NCBI RefSeq assembly: GCF_008831285.2
Contig: NC_045140.1
Location: 29,370,608 to 29,390,607 of the forward strand
Origin: Nymphaea colorata
Taxonomy: Eukaryota > Streptophyta > Magnoliopsida > Nymphaeales > Nymphaeaceae
Length of the DNA: 20,000 bases
Direction: 5' to 3'
The notes beneath the pieces are model-generated. The model saw only the letters and a list, made by a program, of their open reading frames with translations. It was not told the DNA's origin and did not search any database. Of this stretch, positions 1 through 10,910 are shown in pieces. Within the stretch, counting starts at the first letter, position 1; each line of letters starts with the position of its first letter. The position numbers and the translations under genes were made by a program.

Positions 1-2468
1 TCTTGCCCGTGGCCGACCTAAGTCGAAACCAACGCCGTGCCTACCCCCACGATCACCTTTGGACCAACCAGAAGACTTCCTAGACAAATTAAAACAAAGA
101 CACTACCCAGTCGGACAGGACCCCGACTTAGAAAATCCCGGATAGGTAGCGGAATACAAGAGAGGCTATACCCAAACCCAAGCAAAACCTACTACACAAA
201 TCTAAGAGATGTGAGGCTAATACAAGCGGAAGCGATACATTTGTTAAAAATCACTCAAACTCACTCAAGCAAACCATGCAAACCACGCCTAAACGCACAA
301 ACCACACCCACCCATAGGAAGCTAGTGCTGGCACGAGGTCGTGTCCTTGGCGCAGTGCCGCGGAGGTCCCTCTATGCACAACTACGACCTCACGGTCAGG
401 CTGAAAGCAAAATGCAGAAATAAGTGCTACCTCCCGCGTGTCTAAAGAGAGGAGTAGAGTGTACCGGCCAAGGCTAGCTTGGCTAAGCAGTCAAAAGCCT
501 CGAGGTGAGATTCCACACTCGAGGACTATCAGCAACACGAAAGAACGGGGCTGGTGCAGAGCTGAACTCCAAAAGGAAGAGGCGGGCGTGAAGACAAGCC
601 ACTCCAAGAGACGCGTGAAGTAGGATCACCCCGTCGGAATCACCTAGGAGCACTTCAACGCCTTGCTGGATGTCTGGGGACCTTCTGGAATCCATGCCGG
701 AGAGTCGCCGGAAAAAGAGCAGAGGTGGCCGGAGGTCGCCGGAATATGCTGGATCAAGGCCCGCCGGTTCCAAAGACTTCAAGGATGCGGCTAGCAATGC
801 CGCGGTCTTCCTTGGCGCTAAGGTTGAAACCAACTAGGCGCGGGACTTGGACTGAGTGGGTTCGGACCAGGTGGGACCAGGTGGGCCCGGGCTAGGTTTG
901 GCCAGAGAGCTAGGTCATAGGTAGAGTAGGCTAGGTAGGTCCTACGGTCAAAGTCTTAGGTTGACCGGGTGTAGGGAAGGGACTCAAATGAGGGTTCCTA
1001 CAAAGTAGCTAGGGTAGGTTTGAGTGGCTCGGTTTAGGGTAGATGAGAAAATGGAAATGGAAAGGCAAGTGGTAACTTGGTAAGTTCGGGTAAGCTCGGG
1101 GTAATTGGGTAGGGTAGAGTTGGCTAAGAATATGGAGAATATTCCTTGATAGGATTGTCCTCCAAGATTCTAGGCTAGGTGGCGTTCTAGAAGGGCTATC
1201 TCCTAATACGTAGGAGAGAGGCTAGGATGTTGGTGAGGTGTCTAGGTGAGTGGCACAACAAATGTGGGGACTAGGCTGAGTGAGGGGCAAGTGGCAACTG
1301 GATGAGGCTGCTTTCCTACGAAGTTGGGGGATATCCTAACTTATCTAGCTGGGATTCCTATTCTAGAAAATCACTTTATGTGGTGGCGAATTAGTGCTCC
1401 ACCAAATGTGCGTCACTTCCTACTCCAATCCTAGGATCTCTCTAAGTGTCCCGATGCTTGCCACATGGACTAAGCGTAGGGTGGAGATGGCGAATGGCCC
1501 AAGCTGGAGATCCACTTACCTCTTTTGTAGGAACGAGGCTGATTCACCAAATGCACCGGCGGCTAGGTGGCGTCACCTAGGAGCTCCTCCACGCCACACG
1601 CGGTTTCTCCCAAATGTGACAGAGATCCTTGGAGAGGTTCTAGTGCAGATCGAGCCTGATGGAGATCGGCCTGAGATTACCCCAAATGCTCACCGGATAT
1701 TCCAGAAACTGGCCGGAATGTTAGCAGCAGTGGCCGGGAATTACAGATTCCGGCGAGAACATAACTAACACATGAAATGATACTTGAAAACCGAAGGAAA
1801 AGACCCTCGAAATTGCGAGATCCTTGCTATCGGCTAAGAGTCTCCCTTGTGACTCGTAAGAACCGATTTAGGGAAAGATTCTTCCTAAGTGAACCAGTGA
1901 TCCTCTTGGCTGAAACCGTGAAGATCAATAGCCCCTTAATGGCAGAATCTCAACTCAAATCGATACAACGGCGTTACACAATTTCAGCTCTTAAACGAAT
2001 GCACTAACCTCTCAAATCGGAAGCCTTTGGTCGTCTGCCCTCACCTTCTAGCTGCCTAAAAGATGACGAGCCTTCCCGGGAACGAATAGCCTCAAGCCTT
2101 CACGGTGGGGAGTGTTGGCTGCACTAGTTCGTTGCTGATCCCTTGGGGTAAGCCGTGGTCTTGTGGAGAGCTCTTCACGCCGGAGCAAGAGGAGTCTTCA
2201 AGCCGTCGATTCCTTGGGCGAGTGGATGAGAAGAGAAAAGAGATTTAGGCATAGAAAGAAGAAATACCCGCTGGATTGAAGATCTTCTTCAGAAATCTCA
2301 CCATGGTTGCCGACATTCCCAAATGTGTTCAAGAGAGAAATGACAAGAGGCGCGGGTAGAAGAATTGCGCAAAGGGAAAAGAGAGATCAAGCCGTGAGGA
2401 GAGAGAAAGGCACTTGACAAATGAACTTCTATTCTCAAATTTTGCATACAGATCCAAAAGAATTCTAA

Positions 2469-2478
2469 ATATTTATAG
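2469..2478 (-). promoter_or_regulatory. TATA box in 3' LTR of element A
   Basis: On the minus strand this reads CTATAAATAT, a good plant TATA box, about 540 bp into the LTR. The same motif occurs at equivalent positions in the other two full LTRs. In a 3' LTR it would drive outward transcription toward the left edge of the window. Confidence 0.55.
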
Positions 2479-2598
2479 TACTGAATTAAAAAGCGGATCT
2501 AAACAATTGATCCAACCCAAAATCAAAATCCAAAACGGAATTGATTACCAAAGCAAATGCGCACTCTAAAATCAAAGAAAACGCAAGCAAACTCGAAC

Positions 2599-2617
2599 TC
2601 GAGACTTAGTGTCTCGA
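2599..2617. promoter_or_regulatory. Perfect 7-bp hairpin in U3
   Basis: TCGAGAC and GTCTCGA flank a 5-nt loop (TTAGT). The element lies about 120 bp upstream of the TATA box in transcript sense and is identical in all three full LTRs. It could be a protein-binding palindrome or a chance inverted repeat. Confidence 0.35.
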
Positions 2618-2725
2618 CCCTAACTCGTCCTCTCCTTAGCCCGCACGCTGTGGGCCTTGGTTCAGACCAGAAATTCGCCTAGGCTCGCCCTAGGCTGACC
2701 CTAAGTGCATGAGTATAGCGAAGAC

Positions 2726-5700
2726 CTAGGTTGGACTAGACCGGACTCGGACTTGACCCCTTTCGCCTTGGTCCTCAAGAGCCTCGCTTAGAGCCGTTGC
2801 CTCTCCTCCCGCTCCTCCCTCGGCATCGATTCTAAGCTGAATGTTCAGTTTGTAAGGTCTGCACCTGCTGCACTACGCCTCCTTTTGACTCAGCCTTGAG
2901 TCATCTTGGCCTTGTAGGGCCTTAATCGCATGAAGGGCGGCTTTGCCCCGCGCCCTTTGGCTGCTCTCAGCGACATCTGTGGCTACCCTAGGCCACTCTG
3001 CAGGTTGACCCGTATCAGATCCACCCTCCTGAGATGGAGCTTGTCCCCAAGCTCCTGTAGGGAATTGGAATTTTACCTTGTCAAACAACTCCCAGGAGGT
3101 ACCACCATCGATTCCTTCCCATTCAATCAAAACCTCGTGGCGGGCTCTACCATCTCTAGTGACCCATCGGTGCTTTAGGATTCGATAGGGGCGTTGGCTA
3201 ACATCGGGTAATGGTTCCTCTTGCTCTGGTACTGGCCCGTGATGCGGCTTCAACCGAGAGACATGGAATACTGGATGGACAAGGGCTGTAGGTGGCAAAG
3301 CTATGCGATAGGCTGCCTTACCAATCTTCTGAAGAACTCGAAACGGCCCATAGTATCTTGGCAGAAGCTTCGAATAGGGCTGTCCTAGCAACGATTTCTG
3401 CTTCATGGGCAGCCTCTTTAACCATACCATGTCGCCTACCTCAAATTCTCTGTCTCTACGCCCCTTATCATGCGCCTTTTTCATTCTAGCCTGGGCCCTC
3501 TGGATGTTTCTTTTGAGCGTGGCTAGAATGTCATCCCTGTTTCTCAAGGCAACATCGACCTCATCTTCTCTTGCTGTGTCTACCTCATACCTCGGGACAT
3601 AACTCGGCGGGCAACCATACAGGGCTTCATAGGGAGTCATGCCGGTTCCTGAATGGAGGCTGGTGTTATAGGACCACTCAGCCCAAGATAAATATTTGAC
3701 CCATGTGTTGGGTCTCTCTCCGGCGTAACACCTCAGATAGGTCTCCAGTGTCCTGTTGACTACTTCGCTCTGCCCATCTGTTTGAGGATGATGGGCGGTG
3801 CTAAAGTTGATCACTGTACCCGCCATTCTCATATACTCCCTCCAAAAAGCACTGAGGAAGATCGAAGTCCCGTCGCAGACAATGGTCTTGGGCATACCAT
3901 GCAGCTTTCCAAACGTGATCTTGGTAAACATTAGCAACCATTGGTCCATGGTAGTTTCTAGGTAGGGCCACAAAATGGCTGTACTTGGTTAAGCGATCTA
4001 CCACGACCAACACCGCCTCTTTCCCTTCAACTCGGGGCATTGCATCAATGAAGTCCATTGATACATCTTCCCTTGGCTTATCCGGTATGGGCAAAGGGTT
4101 CAAGTGCCCTGGAGGCTTGATGGCCTCATATTTTTCACGTTGGCAGGTAGGGGCAGGCTTTCACGTAATCCCTCACGTCTGCTTTCTTCCCTCCCACCAA
4201 AACTGTGCCTTAATGCGCCCCATAGTTTTAGCCACGCCTTCGTGACCAGCAATGCTCGAGTCATGAAAATGTTTGAGTAGTTCAACCTTGAGAGGCGAGT
4301 TCTTTGGTACAAAGGCTCGTCTCTTCCTGCAGAGTATTTCTCCTCTTAACGAATAGTGGGAATAGACTCTGGATTCTGGCGTATGGACTGCTTGAGGAGC
4401 CTGAGAGTTAGATCCTGATCTTGCTCCTGAGTTAGTCTATCCCAAAGGTCGGTCTCAATCACAGAAAGAGTTTTTAGTTGCTCTGGCATGCGTGACAAGG
4501 AGTCCGCAGCAGAGTTTTCGGTTCCCTTCTTGTACTCTATCGTGAAATCGTAGCCAAGGAGTTTGGCTAACCATCTCTGCTGGATAGGAGTCGAGACGCG
4601 TTGCTTTACCATGTACCTCAAACTGCTGTGGTCCGTTCTCACCACAAATCTTCGCCCAATCAGATAGGGCCTCCACTTGTCTACTGCTAAGACTATTGCC
4701 AAAAGCTCCTTTTCATAGGTGGAAAAGGGTTTGGCCCGCTCTGTGAGGGCTTTAGACATAAACGCAATTGGGTGGCCCTCTTGGCTCAGAACTGCACCGA
4801 CGCCAACGTCACTAGCATCTGTCTCAATCACGAAATCCTTAGAGAAATCAGGGAGAGCAAGTACTGGGGCATTCATCATAACGGCCTTGAGTTTGACAAA
4901 GGCCTCTCTTGCTTTCTCAGACCATGTATACTCCCCTTTTTAACATGTGCGTCAAGGGAGAAGCGATCAAACCATAGCCTTTGATAAATCTGCGATAGTA
5001 CCCCGTGAGGCCTAAAAATCCCCGCATGCCTCGTGGGTCCTTCGGCAAGGGCCATTGATCCATGGCCTGGAGTTTTTCAGGGTCGGCTCTGACCCCCTCA
5101 TGTGATACGATGTGACCCAAATACCCAATAGAAGTCTGCCCAAAGCTGCATTTGGACATTATTGCGAATAGGGTATTCTCCCTTAATACTCTCAACACTG
5201 TACGAAGGTGCTCGACATGCTGTTCAATACTCTGGCTGTACACAAGAATGTCATCGAAGAAGACTAACACGAAGTCACGCAGGAACTGACGAAACACGTC
5301 ATTCATACATCGTTGGAATGTCGCGGGCGCGTTCGTAAGTCCAAACGGCATGACCAAAAACTCATAATGGTCGTCATGGGTACGAAATGCCGTCTTTGAA
5401 ATGTCTTCCTCATACATTCGAATTTGGTGGTACCCTGACCGGAGATCCAACTTGGAGAATATGCGAGCTCCAGATAGTTCATCCAAGAGTTCATCAATAA
5501 CAGGAATGGATGCCTATCCTTGACAGTAGCTTCGTTCAAGGCCCTGTAATCCACACAGAATCTCCATGTGTTGTCCTTTTTCTTGACGAGAAGGACTGGC
5601 GACGAGAAGGACTAGAACTAGGCCGAATAATATTACTTTCTCGCATTTCTTTGACCAATCGCTCAATTTCTGATTTTTGAGCGTACCCATAGCGGTATGG

Positions 5701-7813
5701 GCGCACGTTAACCGGCTCTGTACCGTTGGTCAACACTATCCGGTGGTCATATGATCGAGTGGAGGAAGTCCTTTAGGTTCCTCGAATATATCCTTGAACT
5801 CATCCAACACTTTCTGAATCTGCTCGGGTACTTTCTCTTCTGATCCTTCTTGAGCGACAACTTCCTCTGCCACTAAACTAACCAAGCTGCTGGTCTCTGG
5901 ACTGCTATAGCCTTTAGCGCTGCCTTGGGTGCCAAACTAGGATCGACTGCCCTTAGCACTACTTCCTTTCCTCCACCCTCCTTAGGCAGGCACATCTCCA
6001 TGGTAGAGAAGTCCCACCAAATTCGCCCTAAGGTCTTGAGCCATTTGACTCCAAGAATGATATCTACGCTGGGTAGAGGGACAACTAGCAAGTCGACTGT
6101 ATAAGGGATCTTCTGAAGCACGAGCTCTACGTTTGCACACTTGCGAGTGCAAGGGAGGCACTCACCATTGGCCACCAGTACTTTAAGGTTGGGTGCTCTT
6201 CGATGGTACACTTCAATTCCTGAGCGAGGTGGTCACCCACGAAATTGTGAGTAGCCCCCGAATCCAAAAGAACCAGAACATTTCTCTTTCCAATTTGACC
6301 TATAACTCTCATAGCATCCGGTCGGTTAGGGTCTGTCATGGTATGACAAGCGCCCTCAGGAGGTGGCCTTTCCTGCTCTGAGGCTCTTCTCGGGCCTCCA
6401 ATTCCTCTATTTCTTTGATCATAGGGGATTGATCTTCTTCCCCTTCATCGTCGGCGTCGCCATCCAAAACCGTGTAGACTCGAATGTGCTTGCACTTGTG
6501 CGTAGGGTCCCACTTCTCTTTACACCAGAAACACTGCTTGTTCTTGATTAACTCTTCACTTTCTTCCCGAGTTAGTACAGGAGGTGCTCGACCCTTGAAA
6601 GCGGGTTTAGGTTCTTCTTTACACGGAGGGGCTGGAAGGAGTTTTTGCGGTTAGGGATCTCCTCACACGGACGGTTCCGGGGTTTCTCCATTGTCGGTAC
6701 AAAGGCTTGTTTCTTTCTTTGCCTATCCTCGATGGAACGTGCTTTGGCAAAGCACTTCCGCAACTCCGTGTTAGGCTCAGCCCGTATATCTATTTGAATT
6801 TCCTCCTTCAATCCTCCAACAAATGCGGCAATGAGGGACTTGGGCGTCCAATCAACCGTGCTTGCTAAATTCTCAACTTGGCTTGGTATTCTTGAACGGA
6901 TGCGGTTTGTCTTAGATTACGCAACTCGATGTCGTAATCTACATAGGAAGACTCACCAAATCTGAGCATGAGAGCTTCTTTGAACTCTCCCCACATATTG
7001 ACTGGCTCCTTGAGCTTGAGCCAACGATACCGTCTCCTAGCTTCGCCATCGAAGTGTAGAATGGACGTTTGAAGCCATTCTTCATCTGGAATCATCTGAC
7101 ATGTGAAGTACTCCTCCACTTGAAAAATCCAATCTAAGGGTTCCTTGCCATTGAATCTAGGGAAGTCAATGCGAACCATAGGAATCCTCGATTGGTTTCT
7201 TGGCGCTGCCTGACGCTCTCTATATGGCTCCCAGAAGGTGGTTCACGGTCTCCTCTATCACCCCATCTACGATCTGAATTAATATTCTCCCACTGTGTGC
7301 CTCCAAATCTGGACCTATACTGGCTGGATTGGGGTCCATAAGGCTCTCGGTTCTCCCACTCAGGCGAGGAGTTATGATGCCCACCGTGATAGTTGTTGAG
7401 GTTGGTGGGCTGTGCTTGGAAACCTCCATTATTGCTGTTATTCCCCCGGGTGGTGGTCTACTAGGGCCGGCTTGCGAATGGAAGGGATTAGGACCAACAT
7501 TGGGCGGTCCATTGAGTATGCCCTTGCCCTTATCAACGTGGGGCTGTGGGGGATCCGGGTTGTTTCTCCTAAGGGCCTCTTGATTGGCCGTCATGACTCT
7601 CATCATCTCCTTGATCTCATCTAACTCGTTGAGGTTAGAAAGTTGTTTCTTGTAGTCGCTCATCTCGTGGCGGATTTTCAGAACCTCATTTTCGATGTGA
7701 ACCATTCTTTCCACCGCGTATACCTCCATCTCAGTAGATGGCTGTTCCTCATTGGCTGAGGTCTCTGCCTCAACATCTGGTGCCTCGGGCACGACTTGCT
7801 TCTTCTTAACCAT
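2726..7813 (-). pseudogene. Degenerate gag-pol polyprotein of element A
   Basis: Aligned with the intact frame at 14318-19420, all domains are recognisable in order from the right: Gag, zinc knuckle, protease, reverse transcriptase, RNase H, integrase and chromodomain. The frame is lost repeatedly through small indels near 7445, 7233, 6875, 6701, 6661, 6652, 6379, 6187, 5875, 5758, 5610, 5507, 4935-4941 (two bases), 4358, 4187, 4151, 3912, 2880 and 2840 (two bases). A +1/-1 pair at about 3866 and 3872 cancels and changes only residues beside the second integrase aspartate. The longest readable piece is 2873-3973, covering the integrase C-terminus, chromodomain and most of the tail. The [18 protein letters not shown] and RNase H TDAS motifs are still legible in separate frames. 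No full product can be made as read. Nearly all lesions are one-base changes in short homopolymers, so consensus error is a live alternative to real decay. Confidence 0.92.
3018..3031 (-). other. Polypurine tract of element A
   Basis: In minus-strand sense this is CAGGAGGGTGGATC, lying directly against the TG of the 3' LTR. It is the expected primer site for plus-strand DNA synthesis and is identical to the tract in element B. It also codes for part of the polyprotein (Q-E-G-G-S). Confidence 0.75.
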
Positions 7814-7826
7814 TGCGATGGTTAAG
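7805..7826 (-). promoter_or_regulatory. Hairpin at the gag start codon, element A
   Basis: CTTAACCAT and ATGGTTAAG are perfect 9-bp complements around a 4-nt loop. In transcript sense the downstream arm begins with the gag ATG, so the start codon would be paired. It is identical in element B. Confidence 0.55.
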
Positions 7827-7975
7827 TCCAAAAAAACAGAAATCCAAACGTCTAAAAGAATCACACGACTAGCTGAAAACCACTGACTCTGACACTGACA
7901 AGAATTCCAGCTGTATTCTGCCCTATATAAAATCCAAAATGCCGATACTGTACTTGCTTGCTGCTGCTCCAAGGA

Positions 7976-7988
7976 GGCTCTGATACAA
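7976..7988 (-). other. Primer-binding site of element A, one mismatch
   Basis: In minus sense this reads TTGTATCAGAGCC, one base different from the TGGTATCAGAGCC of element B, which complements the 3' end of plant initiator-methionine tRNA. The changed base is plus-strand 7987 (a instead of c). It sits 3 nt inside the 5' LTR. Reverse transcription normally copies this site from the tRNA, so the mismatch probably arose after insertion. Confidence 0.85.
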
Positions 7989-8725
7989 AATTGGTAGGGT
8001 CTTGCCCGTGGCCGACCTAAGTCTGAAACCAACGGCCGTGCCTACCCCCACGATCACCTTGGACCAACCAGAAGACTTCCTAGACAAATTAAAACAAAGA
8101 CACTACCCAGTTGGACAGGACCCCGACTTACAAAATCCCGGATAGGTAGCGGAATACAAGAGAGGCTATACCCAAACCCAAGCAAAACCTACTACACAAA
8201 TCTAAGAGATGTGAGGCTAATACAAGCGGAAGCGATACATTTGTTAAAAATCACTCAAACTCACTCAAGCAAACCATGCAAACCACGCCTAAACGCACAA
8301 ACCACACCCACCCGTAGGAGGCTAGTGCTGGCACGAGGTCGTGTCCTTGGCGCAGTGCCGCGGAGGTCCCTCTATGCACAACTACGACCTCACGGTCGGG
8401 CTGAAAGCAAAATGCAGAAATAAGTGCTACCTCCCGCGTGTCTAAAGAGAGGAGTAGAGTGTACCGGCCAAGGCTAGCTTGGCTAAGCAGTCAAAAGCCT
8501 CGAGGTGAGATTCCACACTCGAGGACTATCAGCAACATGAAAGAACGGGGCTGATGCAGAGCTGAACTCCAAAAGGAAGAGGCCGGGCGTGAAGACAAGC
8601 CACTCCAAGAGACGCGTGAAGTAGGATCACCCCGCCGGAATCGCCTAGGAGCACTTCAACGCCTTGCTGGATGTCTGGGGGACCTTCTGGAATCCACGCC
8701 GGAGAGTCGCCGGAAAAAGAGCAGA

Positions 8726-8755
8726 GGTGACCGGAGGTGGCCGGAGGTCGCCGGA
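8726..8755. repeat. Three-copy 10-bp tandem repeat in 5' LTR of A
   Basis: Three consecutive units follow the pattern GGTSRCCGGA. The LTR at 11397-14612 also has three (12130-12159), while the LTR at 1-3017 has two (724-743), so the number varies by whole units between copies. Confidence 0.8.
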
Positions 8756-9773
8756 ATATGCTGGATCAAGGCCCGCCGGTTCCAAAGACTTCAAGGATGC
8801 GGCTAGCAATGCCGCGGTCTTCCTTGGCGCTAAGGTTGAAACCAACTAGGCGCGGGACTTGGACTGAGTGGGTTCGGACCAGGTGGGACCAGGTGGGCCC
8901 GGGCTATGTTTGGCCAGCGAGCTAGGTCATAGGTAGAGTAGGCTAGGTAGGTCCTACGGTCAAAGTTTTAGGTTGACCGGGTGTAGGGAAGGCACTCAAA
9001 TGAGGGTTCCTACAAAGTAGCTAGGGTAGGTTTGAGTGGCTCGGTTTAGGGTAGATGAGAAAATGGAAATGGAAAAGCAAGTGGTAACTTGGTAAGTTCG
9101 GGTAAGCTCGGGGTAATTGGGTAGGGTAGAGTTGGCTAAGAATATGGAGAATATTCCTTGATAGGATTGTCCTCCAAGATTCTAGGCTAGGTGGCGTTCT
9201 AGAAGGGCTATCTCCCTAATACATAGGAGAGAGGCTAGGGATGTTGGTGAGGTGTCTAGGTGAGTGGCACAACAAATGTGGGGACTAGGCTGAGTGAGGG
9301 GCAAGTGGCAACTGGATGAGGCTGCTTTCCTACGAATTTGGGGGATATCCTAACTTATCTAGCTGGGATTCCTATTCTAGAAAATCACTTTATGAGGTGG
9401 CGAATTAGTGCTCCACCAAATGTGCGTCACTTCCTACTCCAATCCTAGGATCTCTCTAAGTGTCCCGATGCTTGCCACATGGACTAAGCGTAGGGTGGAG
9501 ATGGCGAATGGCCCAAGCTGGAGATCCACTTACCTCTTTTGTAGGAACGAGGCTGATTCACCAAATGCACTGGCGGATAGGTGGCGTCACCTAGGAGCTC
9601 CTCCACGCCACATGCGGTTTCTCCCCAAATGTGACCGAGATCCTTGGAGAGGTTCTAGTGCAGATCGAGCCTGATGGAGATCGGCCTGAGATTACCCCCA
9701 AATGCTCACCGGATATTCCAGAAACTGGCCGGAATGTTAGCAGCAGTGGCCGGGAATTACAGATTCCGGCGAG

Positions 9774-9940
9774 ACACTAATTTGAACGGAACTGCCTCTA
9801 GCTTGCCACATTCATGATTCTTTCTTTTGGGCGATTCTTATTTTCTTTTTCTTTTTCAATTCTCGCCTCTTTTCTTTCTTTCTTTTTCTGTTTTTCTTTC
9901 TGTTTTTCACTTTTTCACACAGCAAGCTAACAGGCGCAAG
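9774..9940 (-). repeat. Purine-rich block (transcript sense) present in two of three full LTRs
   Basis: The plus strand is dominated by runs of T and C (TTTTC, TTTCTTTC) at about 9838-9917, so the element transcript would be A/G-rich here. The tract is flanked by an 8-bp inverted repeat, TAGCTTGC at 9799-9806 and GCAAGCTA at 9922-9929. The equivalent block in the LTR of element B is at about 13244-13320, with arms at 13204-13211 and 13327-13334. The whole 167 bp is missing from the LTR at 1-3017, with a 3-bp AGA overlap at the join. Confidence 0.75.
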
Positions 9941-10653
9941 AACATAACTAACACATGAAATGATACTTGAAAACCGAAGGAAAAGACCCTCGAAATTGCG
10001 AGATCCTTGCTATCGGCTAAGAGTCTCCCTTGTGACTCGTAAGAACCGATTTAGGGAGAGATTCTTCCTAAGTGAACCAGTGATCCTCTTGGCTGAAACC
10101 GTGAAGATCAATAGCCCCTTAATGGCAGAATCTCAACTCAAATCGATACAACGGCGTTACACAATTTCAGCTCTTAAACGAATGCACTAACCTCTCAAAT
10201 CGGAAGCCTTGGTCGTCTGCCCTCACCTTCTAGCTGCCTAAAAGATGACGAGCCTTCCCGGGAACGAGTAGCCTCAAGCCTTCACGGTGGGGAGTGTTGG
10301 CTGCACTAGTTCGTTGCTGATCCCTTGGGGTAAGCCGTGGTCTTGTGGAGAGCCCTTCACGCCGGAGCAAGAGGAGTCTTCAAGCCGTCGATTCCTTGGG
10401 CGAGTGGATGAGAAGAGAAAAGAGATTTAGGCATAGAAAGAAGAAATACCCGCTGGATTGAAGATCTTCTTCAGAAATCTCGCCATGGTTGCCGACATTC
10501 CCAAATGTGTTCAAGAGAAGAGAAATGACAAGAGGCACGGGTAGAAGAATTGCGCAAAGGGAAAAGAGAGATCAAGCCGTGAGGAGAGAGAAAGGCACTT
10601 GACAAATGAACTTCTATTCTCAAATTTTGCATACAGATCCAAAAGAATCCTAA

Positions 10654-10663
10654 ATATTTATAG
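10654..10663 (-). promoter_or_regulatory. TATA box in 5' LTR of element A
   Basis: The minus-strand sequence is CTATAAATAT. Being in the 5' LTR, this is the copy expected to drive transcription of element A. A palindromic CAATTG lies about 26 bp upstream in transcript sense. The start site would fall near 10620-10635. This is inferred from the motif alone. Confidence 0.55.
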
Positions 10664-10783
10664 TACTGAATTAAAAAGCGGATCTAAACAATTGATCCAA
10701 CCCAAAATCAAAATCCAAAACGGAATTGATTACCAAAGCAAATGCGCACTCTAAAATCAAAGAAAACGCAAGCAAACTCGAAC

Positions 10784-10802
10784 TCGAGACTTAGTGTCTC
10801 GA
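10784..10802. promoter_or_regulatory. Perfect 7-bp hairpin in U3
   Basis: This is the same TCGAGAC / GTCTCGA stem with a TTAGT loop as in the other LTRs, about 120 bp upstream of the TATA box. Confidence 0.35.
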
Positions 10803-10910
10803 CCCTAACTCGTCCTCTCCTTAGCCCGCACGCTGTGGGCCTTGGTTCAGACCAGAAATTCGCCTAGGCTCGCCCTAGGCTGACCCTAAGTGCATGAGTA
10901 TAGCGAAGAC

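Larger units (their letters stand above)
1..3017 (-). repeat. 3' LTR of element A (8 bp short at the left edge)
   Basis: The sequence matches 7992-11205 and 11397-14612 throughout. Base 1 corresponds to LTR base 9 counted from the plus-strand TGGTAGGG end. The inner end is ...CCGTATCA at 3017, followed by the polypurine tract. It is about 190 bp shorter than the other copies. It lacks a 167-bp pyrimidine-rich block between 1773 and 1774 (aligned with 9774-9940) and has two rather than three 10-bp GGTSRCCGGA units (724-743). It also carries about ten private one- to three-base indels, three of them in the first 60 bases (after 24, after 34 and at 58-60). Its copy of the polyprotein tail (2726-3017) is frameshifted by a 2-bp loss after 2840 and a 1-bp loss after 2880. 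On the plus strand, 840-1350 is rich in short GGGT/CTAGG motifs. Confidence 0.93.

Noticed and set aside
8211-8423. 70-codon plus-strand frame also present at 11616-11828
   Set aside because: It is an antisense frame in LTR sequence with basic, low-information composition, and conservation is explained by copy similarity.
9774-9940. 167-bp block as a small inserted transposon (MITE)
   Set aside because: Its ends are not inverted repeats and no target duplication is seen. The short overlap at the empty junction and the same-element pairing favour deletion from the 3' LTR of A.
9960-10190. 76-codon plus-strand frame repeated at 1777-2007 and 13366-13596
   Set aside because: It is antisense to the element inside very similar LTR copies, so its preservation reflects recent common origin. 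It has no recognisable domain.
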